Below are positions 24,585 through 33,354 of a stretch of 33,354 nt of DNA, one piece after another. The notes beneath the pieces were generated by a model, which was not told the origin of the DNA, did not search any database, and was given only the letters and a program-made list of their open reading frames with translations. A program made the translations under genes and the position numbers. The stretch's first letter is position 1; each line of letters starts with the position of its first letter. The DNA comes from Acidobacteriota bacterium (GTDB lineage: Bacteria > Acidobacteriota > Thermoanaerobaculia > Multivoradales > JAHEKO01), in contig JAUVRX010000007.1 of the NCBI GenBank assembly GCA_030597375.1, positions 1-33,354 on the forward strand, given 5' to 3'.

Positions 24585-26993
24585 ATGGACAACAGCACGT
24601 CGCGGGTGACCTCGGCGGTCTCTGAGACCGCACTCGAGCTGCCCGCTCTTCTGTCTCTAGCAGCAGAGCTGACGGTCACGGATGCGGGTCGCCTCCGTGT
24701 CGAGGGCCTGCGACCCTTTCGGCTGCAGGCCGAACTGGAGGGCCACAGGCAGCGACTATCCGAGGCGGCGGCGCTGCTCAATGACGGCAGGTTGGTGCAG
24801 GGCCTCGAAGAGCCGATCCTGCCGCTGCTGGAGAGCCTGGGACAGGGTGATGCCACTGTCTCCGGCCGACAGTTGGTACGCCTGGCCGAGGTGCTCGAGA
24901 GGACGCACGATGCGTGTCATCGGATCGCTACCCATGAATCCGAGTGTCCCGCCCTCGAAGATTTGAGGACGAGCCTGCCGGATACCGACCCGCTTCGCCG
25001 CCAGATCACCAAGACCCTGAATCAACGTGGAGGTGTGCGAGACGGTGCCACTCCCGCGTTGGCAGCGCTGCGCCGCCGATCACGTCGCATCAGGGATGGC
25101 CTTTACAAGAACCTCCAGGAGACCATTACCCAGCATGAGGAGCACCTGAGCGAGAAGACCGTATCCTTGAAGGATGGTCGCCTGATGCTCCTGGTCCACG
25201 CTGGATCCCGCGGTCGGCTCGAGGGGTTGGTGCACGGTCGATCCGGTACGGGGCAGAGCCTCTACTTCGAGCCGTTGAATGTCGTCGAGGCCAACAATGG
25301 CCTGCAGGAGACGCTGGAGGAAGAGGAGGCTGAGCGCCGCAGGATCCTGAAAGAGCTCGTGAATGAGGCTCGGGAGTCCCTGCCCGACCTGGAAGCCCAC
25401 GTCGAGTTCCTGGCCGAGCTCGACCTTCTGCAGAGCCTGGATCGATTCGCCGACCTATGTGTCGGCCGATTGGCTGAGATCTCCGAAAACCGATCACTGC
25501 GTCTCGTAGGCGCCAGGCATCCGCTGCTCGATCCCGGTCTGGCGGGGTTGAGGGAGGCAGCCCTGGGACAATCGGGTCACACGGAGCCCATCGTGCCACT
25601 GGACGTCGACCTCGACGAGAGCTGTCGCTTGTTGGTAGTCACCGGTCCCAACGCAGGTGGCAAGACCGTAGCTCTGAAGACTGTCGGGCTGCTGGCGGTA
25701 GCGCATCAGTGCGGGCTGCCGGTGCCTGTGGACAGTGGTACGCGATTTCCGTTTTTCTCCGCAGTGGTGGCCACCGTAGGCGACGAACAGGACCTGTTGA
25801 CCGATCGATCGACCTTCAGTGGTCGGCTGCTTCGATTGAAGGAGGCCTGGGAGCTGGCCGGCCCCGACAGCCTCGTCCTGCTCGACGAGCTGGGATCGGG
25901 AACCGATCCTGCAGAGGGTGCGGCCCTTGCCATCGCGCTGGTCGAGGAGCTCCTGGAAAAGGAATCTCTGGCGGTTCTCACGACCCATCTGTCACAGCTG
26001 GCTGCCATGGCGTTGGAGCGCCCGGGCGCCTCCTGCGCAGCCATGGAATTCGATTCGGAGACGGGTCGGCCGACCTACCACTTGCGTCCTGGGGCACCAG
26101 GTAGCAGCGAAGCGCTGGCGCTGGGTCGCAGACTGGGACTTCCCGCCGGCTGGCTCGAGCGAGCCGGGCAGCTCCTGGGGCCGGAGCATCGCAATCTGCA
26201 ACGACTTCTGCAGGAGGTCGAGGGTATCCGCAGGCAAGTGACGGAAGAGCGGACTCTCCAGGAGCGAAAGAGACTCGCTGTAGAGGCCGAGCTACAAGAG
26301 CTGTCGGATCACCGGGCGGCACTCGGGGAGGAGCGCCGCAAACTGGGCGCGAAGCTGAGAGAAGAACTGGATTCGTTCCGGCGAAAAGTCCGGGGTCGGC
26401 TAGAAGCCGAGCTCGAGACCATGCGGCAGCAGCTCGAAGCGGGCAGGAAGAAAGGGGTCACGGCGGCTTCTGTGGAGAGGCTCTTTCAGGAAGCACCGAT
26501 GGTCGCGCCGGAAGAACAAGTCATCGGAGAGCCGATCGCCGTCGGTGATGAAGTGCGACATTCGAGTCTCGGATGGGTGGGAACCTTGCGAGAGATCCGG
26601 GATACTAAGGCTGAGGTGATGGTGAGGGGTAAGCGATTCCGTTGTGAGCTGAAGGATCTGGGCCACGCCAGCGGTCCCGACACGGGCGCTGCTGAAGCAG
26701 CACCGTCCGTTCGCCTGTATCGTGAGGTAGAAGACGAAATGGAGCTCGACAAGGAGCTGAACCTCATAGGGCGGCGCGTGGAGCCGGCACTCGAAGAGTT
26801 GGACAGCTACCTGGATCGTGCTCTGCTGAGCCCCCACCGAGAAGTTCGAGTCGTCCATGGTTTCGGTACGGGCCGGTTGCGACGGGCGGTTCGTGAGTTT
26901 CTTCGGAATCACCCGGCGGTGTCGGCATCGAGACCTGGACGTGGCAATGAAGGGGGCGACGGAGCCACGGTGGTCACCCTGAGGAGTTCATAG
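24585..26993 (+). CDS. mutS2: MutS2-family ATPase with C-terminal Smr domain
   Basis: VTGPNAGGKTVALKTVGLLAV; LVLLDELGSGTDPAEGAALA; C-terminal LNLIGRRVEPALEELDSYLDRALLS...VRVVHGFGTGRLRRAVREFLRNHP. Confidence 0.94.
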   Translation: MDNSTSRVTSAVSETALELPALLSLAAELTVTDAGRLRVEGLRPFRLQAELEGHRQRLSEAAALLNDGRLVQGLEEPILPLLESLGQGDATVSGRQLVRLAEVLERTHDACHRIATHESECPALEDLRTSLPDTDPLRRQITKTLNQRGGVRDGATPALAALRRRSRRIRDGLYKNLQETITQHEEHLSEKTVSLKDGRLMLLVHAGSRGRLEGLVHGRSGTGQSLYFEPLNVVEANNGLQETLEEEEAERRRILKELVNEARESLPDLEAHVEFLAELDLLQSLDRFADLCVGRLAEISENRSLRLVGARHPLLDPGLAGLREAALGQSGHTEPIVPLDVDLDESCRLLVVTGPNAGGKTVALKTVGLLAVAHQCGLPVPVDSGTRFPFFSAVVATVGDEQDLLTDRSTFSGRLLRLKEAWELAGPDSLVLLDELGSGTDPAEGAALAIALVEELLEKESLAVLTTHLSQLAAMALERPGASCAAMEFDSETGRPTYHLRPGAPGSSEALALGRRLGLPAGWLERAGQLLGPEHRNLQRLLQEVEGIRRQVTEERTLQERKRLAVEAELQELSDHRAALGEERRKLGAKLREELDSFRRKVRGRLEAELETMRQQLEAGRKKGVTAASVERLFQEAPMVAPEEQVIGEPIAVGDEVRHSSLGWVGTLREIRDTKAEVMVRGKRFRCELKDLGHASGPDTGAAEAAPSVRLYREVEDEMELDKELNLIGRRVEPALEELDSYLDRALLSPHREVRVVHGFGTGRLRRAVREFLRNHPAVSASRPGRGNEGGDGATVVTLRSS

Positions 26994-28769
26994 ATGGCGT
27001 TGAGCAACATCCAACTCACGCCGCAGTTCGTTCAGGCTGTTCGGGACGTTGTGGATGTCGTCGATATTGCCGCCGAGCACACCCGTCTTCGCAAGAGCGG
27101 GCGGCGACAGACAGGCCGCTGTCCACTGCATCGGGAGAAGACTCCCTCGTTCAGTGTCGATCCGGAACAGGGGCTGTTCTATTGCTTCGGTTGCGGCCGT
27201 GGAGGTGACGCCATCAAGCTCCACATGCTGCTGAGTGGAGATGATTTTCCCGCTGCGATCGAGTCCCTGGCGCGCCGCTATGGGGTGCCCTTGCCGCCAC
27301 CGCGCCAACAGAGGGGTGGGCCTCGGGAGCCCGATCTGGAGCCGGCACTGGAGGCGGCGGCGCGGTTTTTCGTCGAGTCTCTCGAGCGCTCTCGAGAGAC
27401 CCAGGCCTACCTCGAAAAGCGCCGGATACCGCCGGAGCTGGTCGAGCGTTTCGGTGTCGGGTACGCTCCGGACGGTTGGACGAATCTCCTCGAGGCGCTG
27501 CATCCCCGAATCCCCCTGATCGATCTGAAAGCCGCAGGTCTCGTAGGCTTATCGCAGAAATCAGGTAAGCACTACGACCGCTTCCGTCAACGGCTGATGT
27601 TTCCGATCCGGGCGGCTTCGGGACGGCTCCTGGGGTTCGGAGGGCGCACCCTGGCCGACGATCCGGCGAAGTACATCAACAGTACTGAGACCGCTGCTTT
27701 CCGGAAGGGTCATGTTCTGTATGGAGTGGACCTTGCGAAGAGAGCCATTCGGGAGAGCAGCACGGCCCTGATGGTGGAGGGCTACTTCGATGTTGTGGGT
27801 GCGGTGGCCTCCGGGGTTGAAGCGACCGTGGCGACCATGGGGACGGCCCTTACCGAAGAGCAGACGCGTCTGCTGAGTCGCTTCTCGAGTGACGTGGTGG
27901 TGGGCTACGACGGGGACGAAGCGGGCGAGCAGGCTTTTCAACGAGCCCTGCCTCTGCTGTTGTCACAGGGCCTTACCGTGAGACGGGCGCGTTTCGGCAA
28001 GGATCAAGATCCGGACTCCCTGCGTACTTCGGCAGGGCCCGAGGCAGTCTTCGAGGCGGTGACCCAGGCGGAGGATGCGGTACTGATGGAGTTGGAGCGC
28101 CTGATTCCTCCCGCCGTCCACCAGGACCCTCGCCTGCAGGCCCGTGCCGGCAAGCAGGTGAGCGAGCTGCTGCTGTCCGTGCGTGACAGCATCCTGCGGT
28201 ACAGCTACAGTCGAAAGGCGGCGGATCGTCTCGGAGTGCCTGTCGAAATCCTGTTGCGGCGGCGGGTAGGGGGCAAGACGGACCCAGAGCCGGAACGACC
28301 CTCCCAGGAGTCGCAGACGGGACCCAAATTGGTGCGGAGCCTGGAGGAACAGGCTCTTCAGCTCCTCCTGGTCGGCGGCGAAGAGCTCCCCCCCCCCGGC
28401 GATCTGCCTGCCGCAGAGGTCTTCCTGATCCCAGAGTGTAGGAATATTTACAGGGCGTTTTGCGATCTATATAGAGGCGGAGGGGGGCGCCGGCCAGCGG
28501 CGAGAGAGGTTCTGGCCAGCGTACCCCTCGATAGCCAAGAAGTTGACCAAATGGCTCGCCTTCTGTTAGAAGGTTCGATCGCTGAAGAGGCGACGGGCTT
28601 GAGCGTGGCGTTGGGTCAATTGAACCGGCGCTGGTTGCAGCAATGTGTGCGGGCGCTCTCGAGCCAGATCTCCGAGGCCCAACGGGCCGGTGACGAAGGA
28701 CGTCTTCGGACCCTGCTAGAGGAGAAGACAGCTCTCAGTAGAGCTTTGCATGGCGGCCGGGAGGAATGA
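26994..28769 (+). CDS. dnaG: DNA primase
   Basis: Zn finger [33 protein letters not shown]; Toprim VEGYFDVVG and [11 protein letters not shown]; abuts mutS2 stop. Confidence 0.96.
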   Translation: MALSNIQLTPQFVQAVRDVVDVVDIAAEHTRLRKSGRRQTGRCPLHREKTPSFSVDPEQGLFYCFGCGRGGDAIKLHMLLSGDDFPAAIESLARRYGVPLPPPRQQRGGPREPDLEPALEAAARFFVESLERSRETQAYLEKRRIPPELVERFGVGYAPDGWTNLLEALHPRIPLIDLKAAGLVGLSQKSGKHYDRFRQRLMFPIRAASGRLLGFGGRTLADDPAKYINSTETAAFRKGHVLYGVDLAKRAIRESSTALMVEGYFDVVGAVASGVEATVATMGTALTEEQTRLLSRFSSDVVVGYDGDEAGEQAFQRALPLLLSQGLTVRRARFGKDQDPDSLRTSAGPEAVFEAVTQAEDAVLMELERLIPPAVHQDPRLQARAGKQVSELLLSVRDSILRYSYSRKAADRLGVPVEILLRRRVGGKTDPEPERPSQESQTGPKLVRSLEEQALQLLLVGGEELPPPGDLPAAEVFLIPECRNIYRAFCDLYRGGGGRRPAAREVLASVPLDSQEVDQMARLLLEGSIAEEATGLSVALGQLNRRWLQQCVRALSSQISEAQRAGDEGRLRTLLEEKTALSRALHGGREE

Positions 28770-30486
28770 CATCTTGAGCACTTTGACCACTTCCGTTCCC
28801 GTCGAGGAGAAATTCCCGTCGGTGAGGCAGCTCACCGAACTGGGCAAGGAGAAGGGTTACCTACTCTACGACGAGATCTACGATCTTCTTCCTGACGAAA
28901 TCGTTTCTCTCCCAGATTCGCTGGACGCCATCTACCTTCGTTTCGGCGAGCTGGGAATCGACATCATCGACCGGCCCGATCGCTACCGAAACCGGGAGGA
29001 TCTGGATACCGGAGATTCGGCTTTCGTCAAGGCTGGCGAAGAAGTGCAGGAGTATGCGGTCACCGAGCAGGAGAAGACCAACGATCCGGTGCGCATGTAC
29101 CTGCGGGAGATGGGTACGGTGCCGCTGCTGGATCGCGACGGCGAGGTCGAGATCGCCCAGCGCATCGAACAGGGCGAGTGGACGATCTACGAATCTCTGT
29201 GTGGCAACCCGGTGGTACTGCGGGAGCTTCTGCGACTCAGCGAACTGGCCCAGCGCGACGATCGCGTCTTGATGCTGCTGACCACTAGTGACACCGACGA
29301 TGTGCTGGACTCCAAGGCGACCGATCGGATCAAGACCAATCTCAGGATCTTCAAGCGCATCGAAAAGAACGATCGGGCCATCGATACTCTGCAAAAGCGC
29401 CAGAAGCGCTTGAAGGGGGGTAGTCCGAAGTTCCAGGTGACCGAGCGCGAGATCGATCGATTGGTGGCGAAGATCGCCAAGGACATCCGCTCCATCGATT
29501 TCTCTCTCCAGACCCGCAACCAGTTGGTGGAGTTCCTGAAGGACCTCAATGCCCGATTCGTAGGTAATGAAAGGAATATCCGCCGGGCCAAGATCGCGCT
29601 CGACCGGGAGAAGAACAAACAACTCCAGTCGCTGCACCGGCGCCGTATCGACAAGTACCGCCGCAAGATCAAGGATCTGGAAGAGCGCTACGGCACGAGT
29701 CGCTCGGAGGTGTCGGCGACCATCAGCAAGATCAGGCAGGGTGAGGCACGCTGCGAGAGAGCCAAGGAGGAGTTGATCGTCGCCAACCTCCGACTGGTGG
29801 TCTCCATTGCCAAGAAGTACACGAACCGAGGTCTGCAGTTCCTGGATCTGATTCAGGAGGGCAATATCGGCCTCATGAAGGCAGTGGAGAAGTTCGAGTA
29901 TCGCCGCGGATACAAGTTCTCCACCTATGCCACCTGGTGGATTCGACAGGCGATCACTCGTGCGATCGCCGATCAGGCTCGCACCATCCGGATTCCGGTA
30001 CACATGATCGAAACGATCAACAAGCTGACGCGAACGAGCCGATCCCTGGTCCAGGAGTTGGGCCGGGAGCCTACAGCGGCCGAGATCGGCGCCAGGATGG
30101 ATCTATCGGCTTCCAAGGTGCGCAAGATCATGAAGATCGCCCAGGAGCCCATTTCCCTCGAGACCCCGATCGGCGAGGAAGAGGACTCACATCTCGGCGA
30201 TTTCATCGAAGACAAGAATGCCGCCTCTCCCGTGGACGCCGTGATTGGCAACAATCTGAAAGATTCAACTGGCGATGTGCTGACAAGCCTCACCCCGCGT
30301 GAGGAGTTGGTTCTCAGAATGCGCTTTGGCGTCGGCGATGGCTCGGAGCACACCCTGGAAGAAGTCGGGAGATCCTTCAACGTCACGCGCGAGAGGATTC
30401 GCCAGATCGAGTCGAAAGCCCTGCGCAAACTCCGTCATCCGAGCCGGGCGAGTCGGTTGAAGCCCTTTCTGGATGGCACCCATTGA
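28750..30486 (+). CDS. rpoD: RNA polymerase primary sigma factor RpoD (TTG 28774 is an alternative start)
   Basis: [133 protein letters not shown]. Confidence 0.97.
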   Translation: MAAGRNDILSTLTTSVPVEEKFPSVRQLTELGKEKGYLLYDEIYDLLPDEIVSLPDSLDAIYLRFGELGIDIIDRPDRYRNREDLDTGDSAFVKAGEEVQEYAVTEQEKTNDPVRMYLREMGTVPLLDRDGEVEIAQRIEQGEWTIYESLCGNPVVLRELLRLSELAQRDDRVLMLLTTSDTDDVLDSKATDRIKTNLRIFKRIEKNDRAIDTLQKRQKRLKGGSPKFQVTEREIDRLVAKIAKDIRSIDFSLQTRNQLVEFLKDLNARFVGNERNIRRAKIALDREKNKQLQSLHRRRIDKYRRKIKDLEERYGTSRSEVSATISKIRQGEARCERAKEELIVANLRLVVSIAKKYTNRGLQFLDLIQEGNIGLMKAVEKFEYRRGYKFSTYATWWIRQAITRAIADQARTIRIPVHMIETINKLTRTSRSLVQELGREPTAAEIGARMDLSASKVRKIMKIAQEPISLETPIGEEEDSHLGDFIEDKNAASPVDAVIGNNLKDSTGDVLTSLTPREELVLRMRFGVGDGSEHTLEEVGRSFNVTRERIRQIESKALRKLRHPSRASRLKPFLDGTH

Positions 30487-30516
30487 GGTGGCGGCATCAT
30501 TCGTACCAGGCGGCGA

Positions 30517-30545
30517 TTGACAAAGCGGACTTCGGTTCCTAACAT
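30517..30545 (+). promoter_or_regulatory. Candidate sigma70 promoter of tRNA-Asn
   Basis: TTGACA - 17 nt - TAACAT, ending 32 bp before the tRNA. Confidence 0.6.
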
Positions 30546-30577
30546 CTCGCCTTTGGTGGCCCGAAGGGGCCTCATAT

Positions 30578-30652
30578 TCCTCGGTAGCTCAGCGGTAGAG
30601 CGGTCGGCTGTTAACCGACGGGTCGGGGGTTCGAATCCCTCCCGGGGAGCCA
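30578..30652 (+). tRNA. tRNA-Asn (GTT), CCA encoded
   Basis: TCCTCGGTAGCTCAGCGGTAGAGCGGTCGGCTGTTAACCGACGGGTCGGGGGTTCGAATCCCTCCCGGGGAGCCA. Confidence 0.96.
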
Positions 30653-30663
30653 TTCAAGATCGT

Positions 30664-30692
30664 GGCCGCCGGTATTGTCTCCGGCGGCCTTT
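30664..30692 (+). terminator. Intrinsic terminator downstream of tRNA-Asn
   Basis: GGCCGCCGG-TATTGTCT-CCGGCGGCC followed by TTT. Confidence 0.65.
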
Positions 30693-30737
30693 CACTACGA
30701 AGTCGGTGAGCAGGTCGGGCTAGCTGAAACCCTCCCC

Positions 30738-31538
30738 ATGCCGGATACCGAAACGTTCGCTTCCGAGCCCCGTGACCTGGCTCTCCAACGCCTCATGGAA
30801 GAGGAGGGGGGGCGGATGTACGGTCTCGGGATGAAGCTCTGCGGCAATCGGGACGAAGCCGAGGACCTCGTGCAGGAGACCTTTCTGCAGGCCTTCCGAA
30901 AATGGGATCAGTTCAAAGGGCGCTCGGCGCCCGGCACCTGGCTCTACACCATCGCGGCCAGGATATGCCAGCGGCGAAGTCGACTTCGCTCTGGTGAGCC
31001 GGCGAGGGTCGAGTCTCTCTCCGAGTTACTGCCCTCGGGACAACCGATGATCGCCGAAATTCCAGCCCCTGGCGAGAGTCAACTCGATGAGCAACTGCGG
31101 CGAGAGACACAGGAAAGAGTCGAACGGGCTCTTACCAATCTGCCGATTCATCTGCGGCTGCCCCTGCTTCTGAAGGACATCACCGAGTTGTCCCTGTCGC
31201 AGATCGCCGACATCCTGGGTCTCAAGGAAGCGACGGTGAAGACCAGGGTACATCGGGGCCGGCTGGCCCTGCGCAAGGAGTTGGCCGAATCCCTTCCCCA
31301 GCGGCAGGCTCCGCCTCCAGACCATTCCCGGAAGGTCTGTCTGGATCTCTTGAGCGCCAAACAAGAGGCTCTCGATCGCGGCGTCGAGTTTCCGGTACCC
31401 CCTGACGAGCTCTGTTCACGCTGTCGTTCCCTGATGGCAACGCTCGATATGACCTTCGATGCCTGTCGACAGCTCGATCTCGCTCGGCTCCCAGAGTCCC
31501 TTCGCCAGTCGATCCTCGACCAGACATCGACGGGCTGA
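30738..31538 (+). CDS. ECF-like RNA polymerase sigma factor with a Cys-containing C-terminal extension
   Basis: MYGLGMKLCGNRDEAEDLVQETFLQAFRKWDQFKGRSAPGTWLYTIAARICQRR; LSLSQIADILGLKEATVKTRVHRGRLALRKEL; tail KVCLDLLSAKQEALDRGVEFPVPPDELCSRCRSLMATLDMTFDAC. Confidence 0.9.
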   Translation: MPDTETFASEPRDLALQRLMEEEGGRMYGLGMKLCGNRDEAEDLVQETFLQAFRKWDQFKGRSAPGTWLYTIAARICQRRSRLRSGEPARVESLSELLPSGQPMIAEIPAPGESQLDEQLRRETQERVERALTNLPIHLRLPLLLKDITELSLSQIADILGLKEATVKTRVHRGRLALRKELAESLPQRQAPPPDHSRKVCLDLLSAKQEALDRGVEFPVPPDELCSRCRSLMATLDMTFDACRQLDLARLPESLRQSILDQTSTG

Positions 31539-31651
31539 CCGCCTCTTCCCTGGCAGCCCGAAGCACCCGTTCTATCTGAGATGCCACGGCAGGAATCGGC
31601 CTGTGGTAGTTTTTCCTTTTCTTGAACGAGACAGATCGGAAAGGAGAAGGC

Positions 31652-32374
31652 ATGACCGAGAAGAAGGGTCTGAGCCCGTGGGCGTGGGTAGCCATCGGCT
31701 GCGGTGGCCTGTTGTTGGTGGCCATGATCGTGATGATGGTGGGTGGCATGTTCGTCGCAAAGAAGGTTGGCGACTTCGCTGAGGACTTTCAGGAGAACCC
31801 GGCGGCGGCTGCCGAGTTGCTGATCAAGATGAACCCTGATCTGGAACTGGTAGAGAGTGACCGGGAGGCAGGCACGATCACCATCCGCAGCAAAGAGGAT
31901 GGCGAAGTCATAACGGTCAACTACGACGACATCGAGCAAGGCAAGCTCAGCTTCGAGACCGACGAGGGAGAGGTGACGATCGGCGTGTCGGGAGACGCCG
32001 AGGAAGGTCTGCTGACGATGACCAGGGATGGCGAAGAGACCATGCGCATCGGCAGCGCCGACATGGACGACGTCCCCGACTGGGTGCCGCTACTCCCCGG
32101 CGCCAAGGCGACCGGCACTTATTCGGCATCGACAGCCGACGGTGTTAGCGGATCGTTCCAGCTCACTTCGGCAGACTCGGTTGATGATGTCCAGGCCTTC
32201 TACGTGGAGCAGCTCGAGGGCGATGGATGGAGCGTCCAGAAGACTGAGTTTTCGGGTCCCGATGGCAAGGGAGGTCAGGTCATTGCCTCCCGCGAGGCCC
32301 GAACCGTGATGGTCATCCTCTCCTCCACCGATGACGGGACGCAGGTCATGGTCAACTACGGCGGCGGTCAGTAG
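31652..32374 (+). CDS. Hypothetical single-TM membrane-anchored protein
   Basis: MTEKKGLSPWAWVAIGCGGLLLVAMIVMMVGGMFVAKKVGDFAEDF, then acidic soluble region with VPDWVPLLPGAKATGTYSAS. Confidence 0.65.
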   Translation: MTEKKGLSPWAWVAIGCGGLLLVAMIVMMVGGMFVAKKVGDFAEDFQENPAAAAELLIKMNPDLELVESDREAGTITIRSKEDGEVITVNYDDIEQGKLSFETDEGEVTIGVSGDAEEGLLTMTRDGEETMRIGSADMDDVPDWVPLLPGAKATGTYSASTADGVSGSFQLTSADSVDDVQAFYVEQLEGDGWSVQKTEFSGPDGKGGQVIASREARTVMVILSSTDDGTQVMVNYGGGQ

Positions 32375-32380
32375 GGGGTA

Positions 32381-32452
32381 AGGGCTTGAAGCGGCCGGAC
32401 CTGTGCCGGCCGGGGTGTGTGGAGGTACCCGGGGGAGGGCGCAAGGCTCTCC
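32381..32452 (+). repeat. Intergenic GC-rich module, locus D
   Basis: AGGGCTTGAAGCGGCCGGACCTGTGCCGGCCGGGG identical to 14115..14149, followed by GTGTGTGGAGG and a second hairpin GGGAGGGC-GCAAG-GCTCTCCC. Confidence 0.75.
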
Positions 32453-32462
32453 CTACAATCTT

Positions 32463-32494
32463 CACTGCCTCACTGCCTCACTGCCTCACTGCCC
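32463..32494. repeat. Tandem octamer (CACTGCCT)x4, last copy CACTGCCC
   Basis: cactgcctcactgcctcactgcctcactgccc; related CATTGCCTCACTGCTTC near 33125. Confidence 0.85.
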
Positions 32495-32588
32495 AGGGGT
32501 CCAAGAGAGGAGCGCTTGCCCGCTCCCGTGGTTCGTTGGTGAGATTGGACCAGGCCCGAAGTGTCGGGAGGCACAGGGAGAACCCAAG

Positions 32589-32933
32589 ATGAGTGAGCTT
32601 GCGGATGGGATCTGTATACCTTGTCGGGGAGGCGTGCCTCCTCTGGAAGGTGAAGAGCTGGAGAGTCTCTACGAACGGCTCGGTAACGACTGGCAACTGG
32701 TGGACGGCCACCATCTCGAGAAGGAGTTCCGTTTCGGCAATTTCGCCCAGGCTCTCGCCTTCACGAATCGGGTCGGGCAGCTAGCGGAGAGGGTGGACCA
32801 TCACCCGGAGATCTTCCTGACCTGGGGTAGGGTGCGGCTGAAGATCTGGACCCACAAGATCGATGGTCTGACCGCGAGCGATTTCTTCTGGGCCGCAAAG
32901 GCCGATCGACTCGAGGGTGGTACAGGCGGGTGA
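32589..32933 (+). CDS. Pterin-4a-carbinolamine dehydratase
   Basis: CRGGVPPLEGEELESLYERLGNDWQLVDGHHLEKEFRFGNFAQALAFTNRVGQLAERVDHHPEIFLTWGRVRLKIWTHKIDGLTASDFFWAAKAD. Confidence 0.93.
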   Translation: MSELADGICIPCRGGVPPLEGEELESLYERLGNDWQLVDGHHLEKEFRFGNFAQALAFTNRVGQLAERVDHHPEIFLTWGRVRLKIWTHKIDGLTASDFFWAAKADRLEGGTGG

Positions 32934-32957
32934 TGCCCCGTCCATCCTGGGGCTAGG

Positions 32958-33184
32958 GTCCTGGGTCCTGAAGCGGCCGGCGCCCTTGGCCACCAATGGT
33001 GCAGTTATCCAACGAGGTTTCCGATGGGAGGCCCGTCCGGGGTGTGAGGGGGGCCGGATCCCGGGGGAGAGCCTCGCGCGTGGCCCAATACGACCAAGAA
33101 CCCGGAGCCAAGACCTCGGATCCTCATTGCCTCACTGCTTCAAAGATCGACCGGGAGACAACGTCTGGCCACTTCAAGCCCTTA
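32958..33184. repeat. Intergenic composite repeat, locus E, bounded by diverged inverted modules
   Basis: Left GGGTCCTGAAGCGGCCGG; right CTGGCCACTTCAAGCCC (reverse complement GGGCTTGAAGTGGCCAG); internal 33062..33096 is the inverted match to 14181..14215. Confidence 0.6.
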
Positions 33185-33185
33185 A

Positions 33186-33354
33186 CCCGCATTATTCATG
33201 ACGCCGCGAGCAGATTGTGGAAAGCGTCTGTCAGATCTGGTCACCCACAGGGAGGAGCACCGGAGGCAACCTTGCGGGTTGCTGAGGAGCGACGAGCGAG
33301 GACGGCCTGAGATGGCGGGCGATCTCCACCAGATGCCGTGGGGCTCATGAATAA
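33186..33354. mobile_element. MITE-like short element, copy 2, truncated by the window end inside its right TIR
   Basis: Collinear with 23024..23192, 8 substitutions and no indels over 169 bp. Confidence 0.8.

Noticed and set aside
28861-30003. 380-aa ORF antisense to rpoD
   Set aside because: Fully antisense to an unambiguous RpoD; long mirror ORFs are expected in GC-rich coding DNA and the translation has no recognisable family.
32463-32494. Possible CRISPR-like array
   Set aside because: Octamer tandem repeat without spacers and no cas genes.

Overview
GC-rich bacterial chromosomal window, probably most or all of one contig, because it ends inside a repeat. The gene content would fit an Acidobacteriota-like lineage, but this is inference only. 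About 30 coding regions are supportable. They include a partial 5'-3' exonuclease (-), a P1B-4-like metal ATPase, a HAD acid-phosphatase lipoprotein, a WS/DGAT-like acyltransferase plus DUF1579, and a Leu/Ile/Val-type binding lipoprotein. Further along are a Wzm/Wzt-type polysaccharide ABC exporter pair, a GWxTD protein and an M49-like metallopeptidase. A six-gene minus-strand run with overlapping ends follows: zinc-ribbon protein, RNase HI, YggS, a DUF6922-like protein, an AbiEii-like nucleotidyltransferase and HutI. The rest includes an Slt-like transglycosylase, a GAF-like/Glu-rich protein, the macromolecular-synthesis cluster rpsU-[terminator]-mutS2-dnaG-rpoD, an ECF-like sigma factor with a Cys-containing tail, and a PCD (pterin dehydratase). 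There are two tRNAs, Ile2/Met-CAT (-) and Asn-GTT (+), and several intrinsic terminators. No CRISPR array, phage, or complete IS was found. The most unusual content is non-coding: (i) a ~180-bp element with 19-bp perfect terminal inverted repeats, present twice (95% identical over 169 aligned bases), whose second copy coincides with the window end; and (ii) a family of mosaic GC-rich hairpin modules placed just after stop codons of + strand genes at five loci, with shared and inverted sub-modules.
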